A DNA stretch of 42,500 nt from Prorocentrum cordatum. Taxonomy: Eukaryota > Sar > Dinophyceae > Prorocentrales > Prorocentraceae. The position numbers were made by a program, and so were the translations under genes. Positions within the stretch are counted from its first letter, which is position 1. Every line of letters begins with the position of its first letter. The DNA is taken from contig CAUYUJ010017774.1 of NCBI GenBank assembly GCA_963575745.1, positions 92,501 through 135,000 of the forward strand, read 5' to 3'. The notes under the pieces were generated by a model. It ran no database searches. It was given only the letters and a program-made list of their open reading frames with translations, and was not told where the DNA came from. Below are positions 1 through 11,489 of the stretch, piece after piece.

Positions 1-810
1 TTGCAGAAGCTCTTGGGTACCTCGATGTCCTGTAACATCGACGAAGAGTGTGCAGCATATCCCTTAAGGCAAGATCTGTTCCCGCATGCGTCTACTGTAC
101 CGCCGTTCCTCCCCCCGCACTCGTCGCCGTCGTCGCCGCCGCCCTCTCCGCGGCAAGGACGCCAGGTCCTGCGGCGACGACGACCAGTCGGACCGGGGGG
201 ACGCCCGCGACGGCGCCGTCGGGTTGGGGTCGTCCTGGCTCTGCCCCTCCAGGCGACCGGCCTCCTCTTGCTACTTGCGCCTCCTCCGCCGCCTCCTCCG
301 CGCCGCCCTCCTGCTCCGCCGTCTCCACCGCTCCGCCGTCTCCTCCGCTCCGCCCTCCGTCTCCTGTACGCAAGGCGTCCTCCCTGCCCCCCTGCTCTGA
401 CTGCAGGAGCGGTGCGTGCTGCAACACGATCGACGATTCTCACATTAGTTGCCGCGGTCTCCTGTGTCCAGAGCGGCTTCGGATTTAGGCAGCCATCGAT
501 ACTGCTGCCAGCACCCAGGACGCCCCTCTGCCAGGTGGGGACACGCTCCGGCAGCTCGGTAGTCTGTCAGCCGCCGCTCGGGCGCCTGATGATTGCACCA
601 GATGAAGTGATGGTCGGGGTCGTGGTCGTCAGTATCGTGGCAGAGGCGGGCAGCGATTTCAAGCCTCCTTCAACTCCCAGCTCATGCGATCTGAATTCCC
701 AGATCGGTCCCATTAGTTGATCTTTCGGAGGCTCAAGACGCACTTCCCTGCCGAACCCTTATCCTGGCCGATGTGCATGCAGGGTGGCTCGCACTTCGCG
801 AAGTGCTGTC
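1..810. other. GC-rich stretch with no recognised gene
   Basis: The first 420 bases are rich in CCG, CTC and TCGTCG triplets, so several frames stay open by composition alone. None of the translations looks like a known family. They are proline/arginine/serine low complexity. Confidence 0.5.
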
Positions 811-1210
811 ACGTTCTCAGCCGTGCAGCCATGAACTTCGAGGAGGATTGAATCGAGAGCCCGACTTTGAAAAACACCAGCTCTCCATCCAGGTAGCTAT
901 AGTACATGTTCAAGTACCCCTCTGTCTCAAGCGACAACCCAATTTTGTAAACGAACCGCCCCCCGTCCTTGAGTTTGCTGCAAACTATTAGTGCGAATGC
1001 GTGCGGCGTTCAGGTGATTGTCCAATTTTGGATGGAAAACACATTTCGTCCAGACGAAAGCGCGCCGGTCTGAGGCAACAGCCCCATTTTGCAAACGCCT
1101 CCCTATCAATTTTGGTAATTGCTGCAAGCTTCTAGGGCGACTGTGTGCGGCGCCTTCAAAGATTGTGCGACGTCTGGAAAATCCAAGCTTCAGGACGAAG
1201 AACCGCAAAT
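811..1210. repeat. Degenerate copies of the ~80-bp dispersed repeat
   Basis: Diverged units recur here. Each has a TTTTGAAAA-like or CCAATTTTG-like segment, then a TGCAAACT or TGCAAGCT segment, then GCGAATGCGTGCGGCG-like sequence. The same units occur more cleanly at 5570-5915, 14930-15210, 21190-21370 and 22330-22720. Confidence 0.5.
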
Positions 1211-1339
1211 GGATCGCAGCTCGCCGTACCGGCGCTTCTGGGGGTGCGACAGGTAAATGTTGTTTGGCAGGGGCACGTGATTTAGAAATTGAACAGGATG
1301 TTCGCCAGCGTGGACGCTTAACAGAGTGCCCCTTGCAAT

Positions 1340-1575
1340 CTACACGGTGCGCTGTATTTGGGTCCATATGTGGTACACTGTTTGCGATGTTTTCCACATG
1401 GTGCAATATGTGTGTTGCAATATGTGTGGTGCAATGTATCGTTTACTCTCTGTTGTGCAATGTGTGTGTGTGACTCGACGTTGTGGAATCGACGTGGAAT
1501 CAATGTGGTGCTCGTCTATGGTGCAGCTTCGGTGGTGCGATCCACGCGGTGCAATCTATGTCGTTCAACCACCCA
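1340..1575 (+). repeat. GTGGTGCAAT-type short tandem repeat
   Basis: The phrase GTGGTGCAATNTGTGT recurs with variation at roughly 15-20 bp spacing. Shorter blocks with the same phrase lie at 3570-3660, 4605-4690 and 21415-21485. Confidence 0.65.
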
Positions 1576-1607
1576 CTTGCTCAACTTAAAGTTGTTCTGC
1601 ATTGCTC

Positions 1608-2617
1608 GCGCAAACACCCCACCCACCCACCCGCAAGTTGGTTTGCAAACCCTATGCGGAAGCTATTGCGATGAATGCTTGGTGTTGGCTGGTGAATCTC
1701 TGCGGCCGCGCTAGCCCGCGCATGCTTGCGCGCGCAGCGGCCAGCTAGTTTGGCGCGACCGACGCGGCCGCGGTGGCGCTGACCGCCCGGCACATTCCAG
1801 CGGGCACTTCAGTGCGAGTCGGCGACTTGGGCGGGCGCGGTATCATGGCAACGTCGACAACGGTAGACACGATGATCATAATAGCGATGCTGGCGACGAT
1901 GCTGACAACGACGACGGTGCAGCCAATGACGGCGCCTATGGTGATCACGCCGACGACGATGACGGCGTCTTCGCGTCGGTGATGGGATTTTGAGGGGGTT
2001 CGACATGCTCGCGCGGCAGACGCGCGAGAGTGGCCCCCATGGTAGTATTTGACACGGATCGTGCCACCCCAGCACGCGCGCAAGGGCGTCGGAACGATTT
2101 CGACATGCGCGCGCGACGCCCAGTTGGTAGCATTTTCGGAACACGTTGAACAACTCATGGTTCTCTCAAGAAATCGCAAGAACGCGCGCCATTTGTTTTC
2201 GAAATCCGCGTTGCGAAACCCGGTGTTGTTTATGTGTGTTTTGGGCAGTTCATGTTGCAATCTTTCCGAACCAGAGGGTTTTTGAAGGATTCTGGCATGC
2301 GCGCGCGACGACGCGTGCGTGTGCGCTTCGTGTGTGTGTGTGCGTTTTTGTTGCAAAGGAGTTTAACACATTTATGATTTTTGATAAACGAGTGCGCGCA
2401 TAGTATTTGTTTGCAGAGGATGGCGGGGGGGGGCATTACCGGCCTCGCTGGGATAGTATGAGTTCATAATTTGGACAGACGATGGGGCAGAAACATATGT
2501 ACATTGCAATACGAAAGAGTGGATCTTTAACACCGCCGGGGGGAGGGTGGTAGAACCGATTTTCTTCAACAAAAAAGAAAAGTGAACTCTCAACTTGAAG
2601 TTGTCCACCCCACTGCT
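1608..2617 (+). repeat. ~1-kb tandem repeat, copy 1 of 3
   Basis: The unit starts near CTCGCGCAAACACCCCACCC and runs to the next copy. It contains an indel-free block (1773-1982) readable as 69 codons from an ATG. One frame over, the block reads as an Asp/Asn/Gly-rich open stretch ending in DDDDGVFASV. Downstream lie GCGCGC-rich segments and a segment about 85 bp long ending in TTTTTGAAGGATT. No known protein family is recognised, so this is annotated as a repeat and not as a gene. Confidence 0.75.
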
Positions 2618-3683
2618 CGCGCAAACACCCCACCCAGCAACCCGCAATTTGGTTTGCAAGCCCTATGCGGAAACGATTGCGATGAAAGCTTGGTGTTGGC
2701 TGGTGCATTTCTGCAACCGCGCTAGCCCGCGCATGCTTGCGCGCGCAGCAGCCAGCTAGTTTGGCGCGACCGACGCGGCCGCGGTGGCGCTGACCGCCCG
2801 GCACATTCCAGCGGGCACTTCAGTGCGAGTCGGCGACTTGGGCGGGCGTGGTATCATGGCAACGTCGGCAACGGTAGACACGATGATTATAATAGCGATG
2901 CTGGCGACGATGTTGACAGCGACGACGGGGCAGACAGTGACGCCGCCTATGGTGATCACGCCGACGACGATGACGGCGTCTTCGCGTCGGTGATGAAGGT
3001 TTTGGAAGGAGTTCGACATTCGTGCGGCAGCCGCGCGAGAGTGGCCCCCATGGTGTTAATTGACACGGATCGTGCCACACCAGCACGCGCGCAAGGGCGT
3101 CCGAACGATTTCAACATGCGCGCGCGAAGCTCGTTTGTTGAACAACTCATGGTTCCCTTAAGAATTCGCAAGAGCACGCGCGCCATTTTCTTTCGAAATC
3201 CGCGTTGCGAAACCCGGTGTTGTTTTCTATGTGTTTTGGGCATTCGATTGTGCAACCATTCCGAAACCGACGGTTTTTGAAGGATTTCGGATTGCGCGCG
3301 CGATGACGCGCGCGTGTACACTTCGTCCCCTAATTTGGCAAGGCAGTCTAGAAAACTTGTCAGCTTTGACAAACGAATGAGCCCGCATAGTAGCTGCCTG
3401 CTGAGGATGGCTGGGGGGGGCGATGCCGGCCTAGCTGGGATAGTATGAACCCACAGTTCGGACGGACGATGTGGCAGAATCAGATGTAAATTTCAACACC
3501 AAAAAGTGAGTTTCTAACCTGGGGGGTGGAGGGTGGTAGAACTTATTTTTCTGTTGGGAAGGAGAATGCATGTCGTGATTTGTGTGTTGTGCAACCTGTG
3601 TGGTGCCATTTGTGTTGTGTGGTCTACGTGGTGCTAGCTATGCGGTGCGACTAATTTTGTTCGCAGCGAGTTGTCACTAAACT
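2618..3683 (+). repeat. ~1-kb tandem repeat, copy 2 of 3
   Basis: It aligns along nearly its whole length with copy 1. The 69-codon block lies at 2784-2993 without indels. In the Asp-rich frame this copy stays open further, through about 3280, where copy 1 meets a stop at about 1998. The last ~150 bases carry a G-rich tract and GTGTTGTGCAA-like sequence. Confidence 0.75.
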
Positions 3684-4550
3684 GCTCGCGCAACCATCCC
3701 ACCCACCAACCCACAACATGGTTTGCAACACCCCTGCGGTAGCGATTGCTATAAGTGCTTGGTGTTTGCTGGTGCATCTTTGCGGCCGCGCTAGCCTGCG
3801 CATGCTCTCGCGCGCAGCGGCCAGCTAGCTTGGCACGACCGACGCGGCCGCGGTGGCGCTGACCGCTGGGCACTTCCCAACCGGCATTTCAGTGCGAGTC
3901 GGCGACGTGGGCGGGCGTGGTATCATGGCAACGTCGACAACGGTAGAAACGGTGATGAACATAGCGATGTTGGTGACGATGATGGCAACGACGACGGCAA
4001 CGCCAGTGACGGCGCCGATGCTGCTTACGCCGATGACGGTGGCGGCGTCTTCGCGTCGGTGACGACATGTGTTGGAAGGACTTCGACATGCGCGCGCGGC
4101 CGACGCGCGAGAGTGGCTTGCATGGTATCAATTGACGGATGCGCGCGAATCACATGCTTGGTCGCACTCTATGAGCGTGTTCAGAAAAACGCATTTCTTC
4201 AGAATTCGCAAGAGCGCGACCGCAGTGTGTATTCTTTGGTTTTATATAAGAAGCTTGTTGCGAAGCCACGTGTCGCTGAATGTTTTGGGGCATTCGATTA
4301 GAGATCCCCACGGGAGCTAAAGTTTTTGAAGGATTCCGGCATGCGCGCGCGACGACGCGTGCGTGCGCAGTTTGTCCCATTCTTTGCAAGAAACGCTTGC
4401 GTTGGTGACTTTGTGCGGTAAACGAGTGCGCGCGCATAGTTTTCTGCAGAGCAGGACGGGGGGTCGATACCCGCCTGTCTGGGACGAGATGGGCTCGCAC
4501 TTCGGATGAACGATGGGGCAGAATCGTTTGCACAATGCAACGCGAGCATG
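3684..4550 (+). repeat. ~1-kb tandem repeat, copy 3 of 3 (most diverged)
   Basis: This copy has the same order of blocks. The 69-codon block is at 3853-4062, again without indels but with many substitutions relative to copies 1 and 2. The middle part is shorter and rearranged. Confidence 0.7.
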
Positions 4551-4604
4551 TGATGCGTGAGGTCCAGGCGGAGGTAGATCCGAATGCCTTCTTCGGGAGG
4601 AGTT

Positions 4605-4925
4605 TTTTTGTGGTGCAGTCCGTGTGGTGCAAGTTTTGCGGTGCAGCGTATGCGGCGCAACTTCCACGGCACAATCTACGCGAGGCGGCGATGGAACGGC
4701 GACCCGCCAGACAACCACACCGGCCCAGACGACGGGCGCCGACGGGGCGCCGACGGGCGACGGCGACAACACAGCCGCCAGACCGCCACACCGGCCCAGA
4801 CGACGGGCGGCGACGAGGCGGCGACGGGGCGGCGATGGCGACGACACGGCCGCCAGAGCGGCACACCGGCTGAGACGACGGGCGGCGGCGATGGGGCGGC
4901 GACGACGAGAATATGTCCGCCAGAG
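4605..4925 (+). repeat. GTGGTGCAA block followed by a ~66-75 bp GC-rich tandem repeat
   Basis: After a short GTGGTGCAA block, units containing CGGCCCAGACGACGGGCG recur near 4722, 4790 and beyond. They are joined by GGCGGCGACGGGGCGGC. The same unit is found at 22030-22260, also next to a GTGCAA/GCAATG block, so the two modules travel together. Confidence 0.65.
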
Positions 4926-4947
4926 CGGCACACCAGTCCAGTTGCAT

Positions 4948-5145
4948 TAGGAGGAGGAGGAGGAGGAGGAGGAGGAGGAGGAGGAGGAGGAGGAGGAGAA
5001 GGAGGAGGAGGAGGAGGAGGAGGCGGAGGAGGAGGAGGAGGGAGGAGGAGGAGGAGGAGGAGGAGGAGGAGGAAAAGGAGGAGGAGGAGGAGGAGGACGA
5101 GGAGGAGGAGGAGGAGGGGGAGGGCGGAGGCGGAGGAGGAGGAAC
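4948..5145 (+). repeat. (GGA)n array
   Basis: A near-pure GGA/GAG triplet array with occasional GAA, GAC and GCG interruptions. All frames stay open because of the triplet. No gene is inferred. Confidence 0.9.
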
Positions 5146-5372
5146 AGGATGAGAGGTGGAGGTACGGGAGGCGAAAGGAGGGAGAGGTGGAGGAGCAACT
5201 GACAGAGGTGGAGGAGGGGGAGGAAGTGTAGGACCAGTGCCGACCCAAGACTCACCAACGATATTGCAGTAAACCCTCCCTCCAAGCTCCCTCTTCATAG
5301 GCTCCATCGAAGGATTCACTGTCACTGAGGGAAGTGCCCAGTTGGAAGACAGTCTTTTGAAAATCCGGAACT

Positions 5373-5545
5373 GGGCCAGAACACCATCTTAGGGACTTCA
5401 ACGCCGCGAGTCACCGTTACTGTTGCGTTTTGACGGTCCTGAATCGTGCCAGAGCACCACTCTTGGGAATCCAACACCGCCAATCAACGTGACTGCTGCG
5501 CCCTGACATTCCGACATCTTCCAAAACGCCATGTTTGGAACGTTA
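5373..5545 (+). repeat. 76-bp tandem repeat, about 2.3 copies
   Basis: Units begin GCCAGAACACCATCTT (5373) and GCCAGAGCACCACTCTT (5449). A partial third begins CCAAAACGCCATGTTTGG near 5524. Confidence 0.7.
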
Positions 5546-5569
5546 ACCATGAGAACCCTTGAAACTGAT

Positions 5570-5915
5570 GCAAACTCTTATGACGAATGCACTCGGGCGC
5601 TCAGGCGAGAGCCACATTTTGAGAAGCATCCGCCTTCCGGAATTTCTTGCAAACTTTGAAGATGAATATGCCCAGCGCTAAGGCGAGATCCACGTTTTGA
5701 AAACCACGCCCTCCACCCCTGAAATTTGTGCAAACGTATAAGGCGAGTGTGCGCGGCGCTGACGCGAGAACCATCTTTTGAAAACCACTCGCCCTCCATC
5801 CTTGAAACGGCTGCAATGTGTAAAGACGAATGTGCGCGGCGCTACGGCGAACTACATTTTGAAAAACACCTGCCATCCGTCCGTGAAATTGTTGCAAATT
5901 CAGAGCTTCAGGATC
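5570..5915 (+). repeat. ~80-bp repeat family, four tandem units
   Basis: The GAATGTGCGCGGCGCT-like core recurs at about 5585, 5664, 5745 and 5828, at 79, 81 and 83 bp spacing. Each core is followed by GCGAGA-CCA-TTTTGAAAAC and a CCTCCATCC-TGAAA-TGCAAA segment. Confidence 0.8.
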
Positions 5916-6099
5916 CAAAACAGCAAGGAACTCCCAGGCAAAACGCCCAGCCCGCCCTTTTGACGGGCGTCGGGGTGCGACAGGGAGGAGTCATTTTGAA
6001 GATAAAGTGAGTGAGGAGCAGGTCCCAACGTTTTGGGCCGCTGGGGCGGAGGGCAGCCTTTCGACTAAGCTCCAGTGTCCGCATCGGTTCGGTGCAGGA

Positions 6100-6240
6100 G
6101 GAGCAGAAAGAGAGAGGAGGAGGAGGAGGAGGAGGAGGACAAAGAGAAAGAGGAGGAGAGGAGTAGGAGAAGGAGGATGAGGAGGAGGAAGAGGTGGAAG
6201 AGGAGGGAGGAATGAGTGGAAGACGAGGAGAGAGGTGGAA
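6100..6240 (+). repeat. GGA/GAG-rich tract
   Basis: A purine-rich interrupted GGA array. It leads directly into the GAT array. Confidence 0.8.
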
Positions 6241-6274
6241 GAGGATAAGGATGAGCAGGAGGAGGGGGGTAATA

Positions 6275-6339
6275 GGGGATGATGATGCTGCTGATGATGA
6301 TGGTGATGATGCTTATGATGCACATTATGATGATGGTGA

Positions 6340-6373
<34 letters not shown>

Positions 6374-6631
6374 GATAGTGGTGATGCTGATGATGCTGAT
6401 GATGATGGTGATGATGATGCACATTCTGATGATGCTGATGATGTTGATGATGATGGTGATGATGATGATGCTGATGATGATGATGATGCAAATGATGATG
6501 CTGATGCTGATGCTGATTCTGCTGATAATGGTGATTATGCTTCTGATGTTGCTGCTGATGATGATGCTGGTACTGCTGATGATGGTACTGATGATGCTGC
6601 TGATGATGCTGCTGCTGATGATGCCGCTGCT

Positions 6632-6710
<79 letters not shown>

Positions 6711-6718
6711 GTGATAAT
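6275..6718 (+). repeat. (GAT)n array with NNT-patterned interruptions
   Basis: About 440 bases of GAT triplets keep 3-base phase throughout. Most interruptions are GCT, GGT, GTT or TAT, so change falls at triplet positions 1 and 2 while T is kept at position 3. The final ~60 bases are pure GAT. Confidence 0.9.
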
Positions 6719-6719
6719 C

Positions 6720-6842
6720 ATGAGGAGGAGGAGGAGGAGGAAGAGAGAGAGGTAGAAGAGGGTACGGAGGAGGAGGAGGAGGAGGAGAAGGAGGAGGAGG
6801 AGGAGGAGGAGGAGGGTGAGGAGGAGGAGGAGGAGGAGGGGG
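6720..6842 (+). repeat. (GGA)n array adjoining the GAT array
   Basis: GAG/GGA triplets continue in the same phase as the preceding GAT array. A poly-Asp to poly-Glu reading frame therefore runs across both, and low complexity explains it. Confidence 0.85.
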
Positions 6843-8645
6843 GAACGAGGAGGTGTAGGGCGAAAAGGAAGGAATGAAGGGGGGAGGAGGGAGGAGCAGC
6901 AGCAGTTTGGGAGGAGGGTCCCCCCCCCTGAGCCCGAGCAGGTGAATGCGGTGCCTGCCTCGGTGGCCCCCCTCTGGGTCCGTCCGCAGAAGCGGACCTG
7001 GCGTGGCCGCGCGACCCGCGGCCCGACGTGGCGCGGCGCCGTGTCGCCGCCGTCGTCGCCGACGCCTCCGTCGCCGTCGCCGTCGTCGTTGTCGTCGTCG
7101 TCGACGGCAGCACATCATTACACCTCCGAGGTGCTCATTTTTTCTACCCAGATCCGACGCCATGCCTGTACACCACCACCGTGCACTCATAGCCTCAACG
7201 TGGACGTAGAAAAAAAGTTGCCGCCGTCGAGGAGGATCGGATGAGGAAAAGGTACCCATGCCTCTGCCCTTCGCCCGATGGGCCACGTTCGGGCAGCCCG
7301 GGTGGCCCTCGTCGCCACGGCTGGATGCGCTTCGAAGGCCTGGCCAGAGCGCACTCAGGGAGAGGTCCGGGGAGCAGCGGCATCGATGCCTTTTGGTGTC
7401 CCCGGAGGAGGCTGCAGTCGAGGATGGTGGGTTTTTTCCTCTCCCGTGATCACAGCGCCTGCGCGTGCATCGCGACGACCTGCGTGCCAGGGCAACAGGG
7501 CTTAAACATTCATGACATCACTGTTGGGGTTAGCAAGCACGGAAGCAAGCGTGCGGTCTGGTCTGAGACTCGGGGGACGGGAGAGCTTGGCGGAGCGCTT
7601 CCGAGCGACGCCTGGTAGCCTGATGTCGGAGCGAGAGCTACACCGCACGCAAGGTCTGGGCCTCACTCGGTCCGTGCAGCTCCCGAGCCTCCTGGGCTCC
7701 ACCCTCGAGATGGCTGCCAGCTCTGTCGTCCTTCCCCCCACCACCCTCCGAACCCTCCACCCGAGGAAGAGGAAGAGGGGGATAGTGAGGGTCAGACGGG
7801 CGCGCAGGCAGCCCGATGGATTCGTAGAAATGCAGCGTCTGGTCTCGAAGACTGCGGCCAAGTACGGATGACGACACTTTAACAATCGTTTCTTGCGAGT
7901 CTTAGCATTGTGATCTCGAGGTTCCCTCGGACAGCCAAGAAGCACAGCGCACGCAAATCGATAGGAAAGCATGCCGCATCGACGGCAGAAGGTGTAGGGA
8001 GCCGCGCGAGAAAGGCGGTGCTGGCGTACCCCCCAAAATGGAGCCTGATCAGCTCGAGGCTTCCCCTTCCATCGCGAGTGCGCGGATCAGAGCCGCTTCG
8101 AGCAGGCCGGGCGCGCCACCCTGTCACGGGCCTGGAGAGAGCGAGCGGTTCTATGGCAATGACTCCACCTTCGGGCGCCGCGCGCCCATGCAATATTGTG
8201 ACGGTGGTCGCAGGAACTACAGGGATTCGACTGACTCTGGTGCTGGGGCGTACGTGGGGCTCTGGCACCCCTGGGGCGCCCCGTGGTGCCCGCAGAGGTC
8301 CCCACCCTAGAGGTGATATAGAGCCTACCAAGACCAGGAGAGGTGCGACTTCCTTGGACCTGTTTTGCCAAGTATCGAGCAAGTGATGGGGAACGGGGCA
8401 GAGCGCTGCACCCGCCTTGGCCGGCTTGTCTGCCTTTCAATTCTCGAGGAAATCAGCACGACCTTCCCCGTCGGGCATATCGAGGTTGGCTCTGGAGTGC
8501 GCCTTGACCTTCACCACCATGGGGTCCCCCTCCCGCCCCAGGACATAATACACGACGGCACTCCACATCAGCAGTCAGATGTCAGCGTGGGAGCGTCGCG
8601 CCTGTCAGCACCAGGCTCGCCCGCGCCGAAAACCTAGGATCACTG
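6843..8645. other. No recognised gene
   Basis: Contains a short CCGTCGTCG-rich tract (about 7037-7100). Several modest open frames occur on both strands, with no recognisable domain. Decayed mobile-element coding sequence is possible but not demonstrable by eye. Confidence 0.4.
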
Positions 8646-8659
8646 TTGAGTTATGTATG

Positions 8660-8699
8660 CCGGCACGGAGATGCTGATGATGGTGATAATGCTAATGAC

Positions 8700-8748
<49 letters not shown>

Positions 8749-8992
8749 TTAATGTTAATGTTAACGATGATGATGGCGATGAAGATGATGATGAACATGA
8801 ATATAATGATGATGTTCATGCTGATGATGATGCTGATGATGACGATGATGATGATGATGTTGTTGCTGACGATGATGATGTTGATTATGATGATGGTGAT
8901 GATGACGATGACGATGACGATGACGATGATGATGATGATGATGATTATGATGATGATGATGCTGATTATGATGATGATAATGATGATGATGG

Positions 8993-9081
<89 letters not shown>

Positions 9082-9084
9082 TGA
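8660..9084 (+). repeat. Second (GAT)n array
   Basis: GAT array with GAC, GCT, GTT and AAT interruptions, ending in about 85 bases of pure GAT. It lies about 2 kb from the first GAT array. Confidence 0.9.
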
Positions 9085-9837
9085 GCGTTTTTGCTGCTAT
9101 GGCGACTCCCGCCCTTTGGCGTGCAGAATAGGCCTGAGGGACTTTGCTACCCCTGCTGTAGCCTCGGATGCTGAGCGCGTTGGGCCTAAATGCCTTCGAA
9201 ACCCTTTTCCATTGCCTGCTCTCGCGCAGGGAATAGGAATCCATAGGGCTCGAACCACCGTCCTACTCCAACCAACCTCCAACCTCCATTGCTGCTCCGT
9301 GGCGAAGAACATCCAGGAACACACACGCACAAGAAAAAGTTCAGCGCGCAGCACGGACTGAGCCCGCCGGAACCCTGGGACCGAACCGTGCATGGCTGCT
9401 CGGACCTGCGACCTGCCCCGGAGGCTCCAGGAAACAGAGCCCCCATCCAGGTGATCGTTTTTATGTATTGTTTTGCCGATCGGCGCGGGCCCCCCAACCC
9501 CCCCTTCCCCCCCCCTCCCGTGTAGTAGGTATTGGCTGTGTTTGGCGCCTGTTTCGAGCGTGTGGGGTCTCCCCTCCTAGGACGCACTGCTTGCAAACGG
9601 TCGCACTGAGCAGAGCCGGACCCCCCCCCCATTCCCCCCCTCCTTTCCGCCCGATGTCGAAACGCCGGATAAGAACACGCTCACTCGAGCCCTGGCGCCC
9701 CGACCCCTGACCCATCAGGGCAGGCCAAGCCCGACAGGAGAGTCGCCCCCAAAACGAGCGGTCCAGGGCCTCGGCCGCGGGCGTGGCGTCCGGGAGGGGG
9801 TCCCCGAGAGGCTGCTCGGCGAGGGCCCATCGAGGAC
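9085..9837. other. No recognised gene; poly-C tracts
   Basis: Unique-looking sequence with several runs of 6-9 C near 9490-9640. The minus-strand GGTTCGAGCC near 9250 resembles a tRNA B box, but no T-arm stem forms. Confidence 0.4.
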
Positions 9838-9940
9838 AGGAGGGAGGAGGAGGAGGAGGAGGAGGAGGCGGAGGAGGAGGAGGTGGAGGAGGAGGCGGAG
9901 GAGGAGGCGGAGGAGGAGGAGGCGGAGGCCTCAGCCTGTC
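9838..9940 (+). repeat. GGA/GGC triplet array
   Basis: Interrupted GGAGGAGGCGGA array. Confidence 0.85.
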
Positions 9941-10855
9941 TCGGCCTTGAAGGATGGCCTGGCATTCACATCATCTGTGGCGCTGGCTGATACTTCGTGC
10001 CCACACTACTGACACGTGCGATCGTCTGAGCAGCCAGCGCACCACACCTCGTCCCGAGTCCAAAAATCGCTTCCCAAATACATGAGCCATCTTGGCCGCC
10101 TGCCGCGCTGTCGAGCGCGTGGCACAGCAAGGCTCGAGAACAAAAATCCGAGGAATGGCATCTGACGGCGAGCGAACCCTTCGCCTCCTCCTCCTCCGCT
10201 TCCGCCTCCTCCTCCGCCTCCTCCTCCTCCTCTCCTCCTCCTCGTATTCCTTTTTGTTGTTTTGGCTGCCACAGGCGTGGTTATGGGCGGCATAGGTTTT
10301 CGGTCGGAAACCAAAAGTTAGGCCCGCGCGGTGAAATTAATTAGTATCTCCGCACGGTGCTGGGAGCGACCTGGCGCATGTCGACCATCTTCCCCGTCGG
10401 AAGACAGAGCGTGCGCCATGCGGGCCATGCTCAGCCTACGCGCTGCAGCGTGAGATGGCGAGCGGAGGCAGGCCCCCGGGCCTGTGTCCAAGACCTGTCC
10501 AACGGATGGCGGTGGCGTGCGGCCGCACAGCCGACGTCCTGGCGCCAGGCTCGGGTCACGTCGGCCTCGTGATCCCCCGCTCCAGACTTGGCTGAACCAC
10601 ATGCCCAGGGGGCGCTGGCAGGCTTCCACAGCTGGATCCGCCTGGCACGCTTCCACAACTGGAGCACACGGTCATGCCCCACAGGGTTACCCCACAGGCT
10701 GCCAGAGACCACGATCCGCATGCGCTCGAGGAAGACGGGTGAGACAACTAAGGAGCTCGCTCCATGGGTGACCGAGGGGATCACGCCCTGACTAGGAGGC
10801 CACATGCGAACCCCACCCTACCGTCCCACGATTTCTAAGGGGGGGGGTCACTCCC
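9941..10855. other. No recognised gene; small CTC array
   Basis: A CTC/CGC array lies at 10180-10250. An imperfect inverted pair (GTTTTCGGTCGGAAACC) sits at 10293-10309. The remaining frames have no recognisable domain. Confidence 0.4.
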
Positions 10856-10948
10856 CCCGTAGAAATCCCGTAGAAATCCCGTAGAGTCTCGTAGAAATCC
10901 CGTAGAAATCCCGTAGAAATCCCGTAGAATCCCGTAGAAATCCCGAAT
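10856..10948 (+). repeat. 11-bp tandem array, unit CGTAGAAATCC
   Basis: About eight units of CCCGTAGAAAT, some shortened (GTAGAGTCT, GTAGAATCC). A further single unit, CCCGTAGAAATCC, lies at about 10988. Confidence 0.85.
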
Positions 10949-11251
10949 CCTATGCCGCGGGAGGTCCCGAGCGAAGTGAACCCCACCTCCCCCGTAGAAA
11001 TCCTGGGGTGGTGGGGTAGGCGTTGCGTGTGGCCTCCTACTGGCGCACCACTCGGGCCAGGCTCGCCCCCATGCTTGCTGAGAGAGCGCAGTTTAGCTCC
11101 GCGCTTCTGGGCCCGATCGCACGGCCGGTCCTCGGGGCCCGAGCTGTCAGAGCTTCATCTTAAGTAGGGCATGCCCCTCTACAGGAAGAATATTCGAGAA
11201 TATCAAAAATAGTCTTGGGACGATGTTTCTACTATTTGCGAATGGTTCCCG

Positions 11252-11277
11252 ACCTAGGCTCTGCCTAGAAGGGTTCT
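11252..11277 (+). repeat. Palindromic CCTAGGCTCTGCCTAG motif, copy 1
   Basis: The hairpin-forming motif ACCTAGGCTCTGCCTAGA is followed by AGGGTT. An almost identical copy is at 11684-11707, and the two bracket the first part of the TAGCA region. Confidence 0.6.
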
Positions 11278-11369
11278 TACTGGCTGTGCTTAAAGGGCCG
11301 GGCAGTGGATAACGCCCCGGGCGGTTCCCCCGGCATCCGCCCCGCGGTTCCCCCAGTTACGTCTCCTTA

Positions 11370-11475
11370 GTTTAGCGTTCCTTATGTCATCTTAGTTCTA
11401 GCTTATTTCATATTAGCTTAGCTTAGCTTCATATTAGCTCAGGTTTATCTTAGCTTAGCTTACCTTCATCTTAGC
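11370..11475 (+). repeat. TTAGCT-type short repeats
   Basis: Repeats of TTAGCTTAGC and TCATATTAGC grade into the TAGCA array downstream. Confidence 0.75.
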
Positions 11476-11489
11476 TTCGCTGAGCTTTA

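Noticed and set aside
1773-4062. Three 69-residue hydrophobic proteins from ATG
   Set aside because: No family resemblance, and other frames of the same block are equally open. Reported as a conserved repeat block instead.
6194-6877. 228-codon acidic open frame (Asp-rich then Glu-rich)
   Set aside because: Almost entirely produced by GAT and GGA triplet arrays, which keep all frames open. No non-repetitive domain.
9200-9300. Possible tRNA on the minus strand (GGTTCGAGCC)
   Set aside because: No T-arm stem, acceptor stem or A box at the right spacing.
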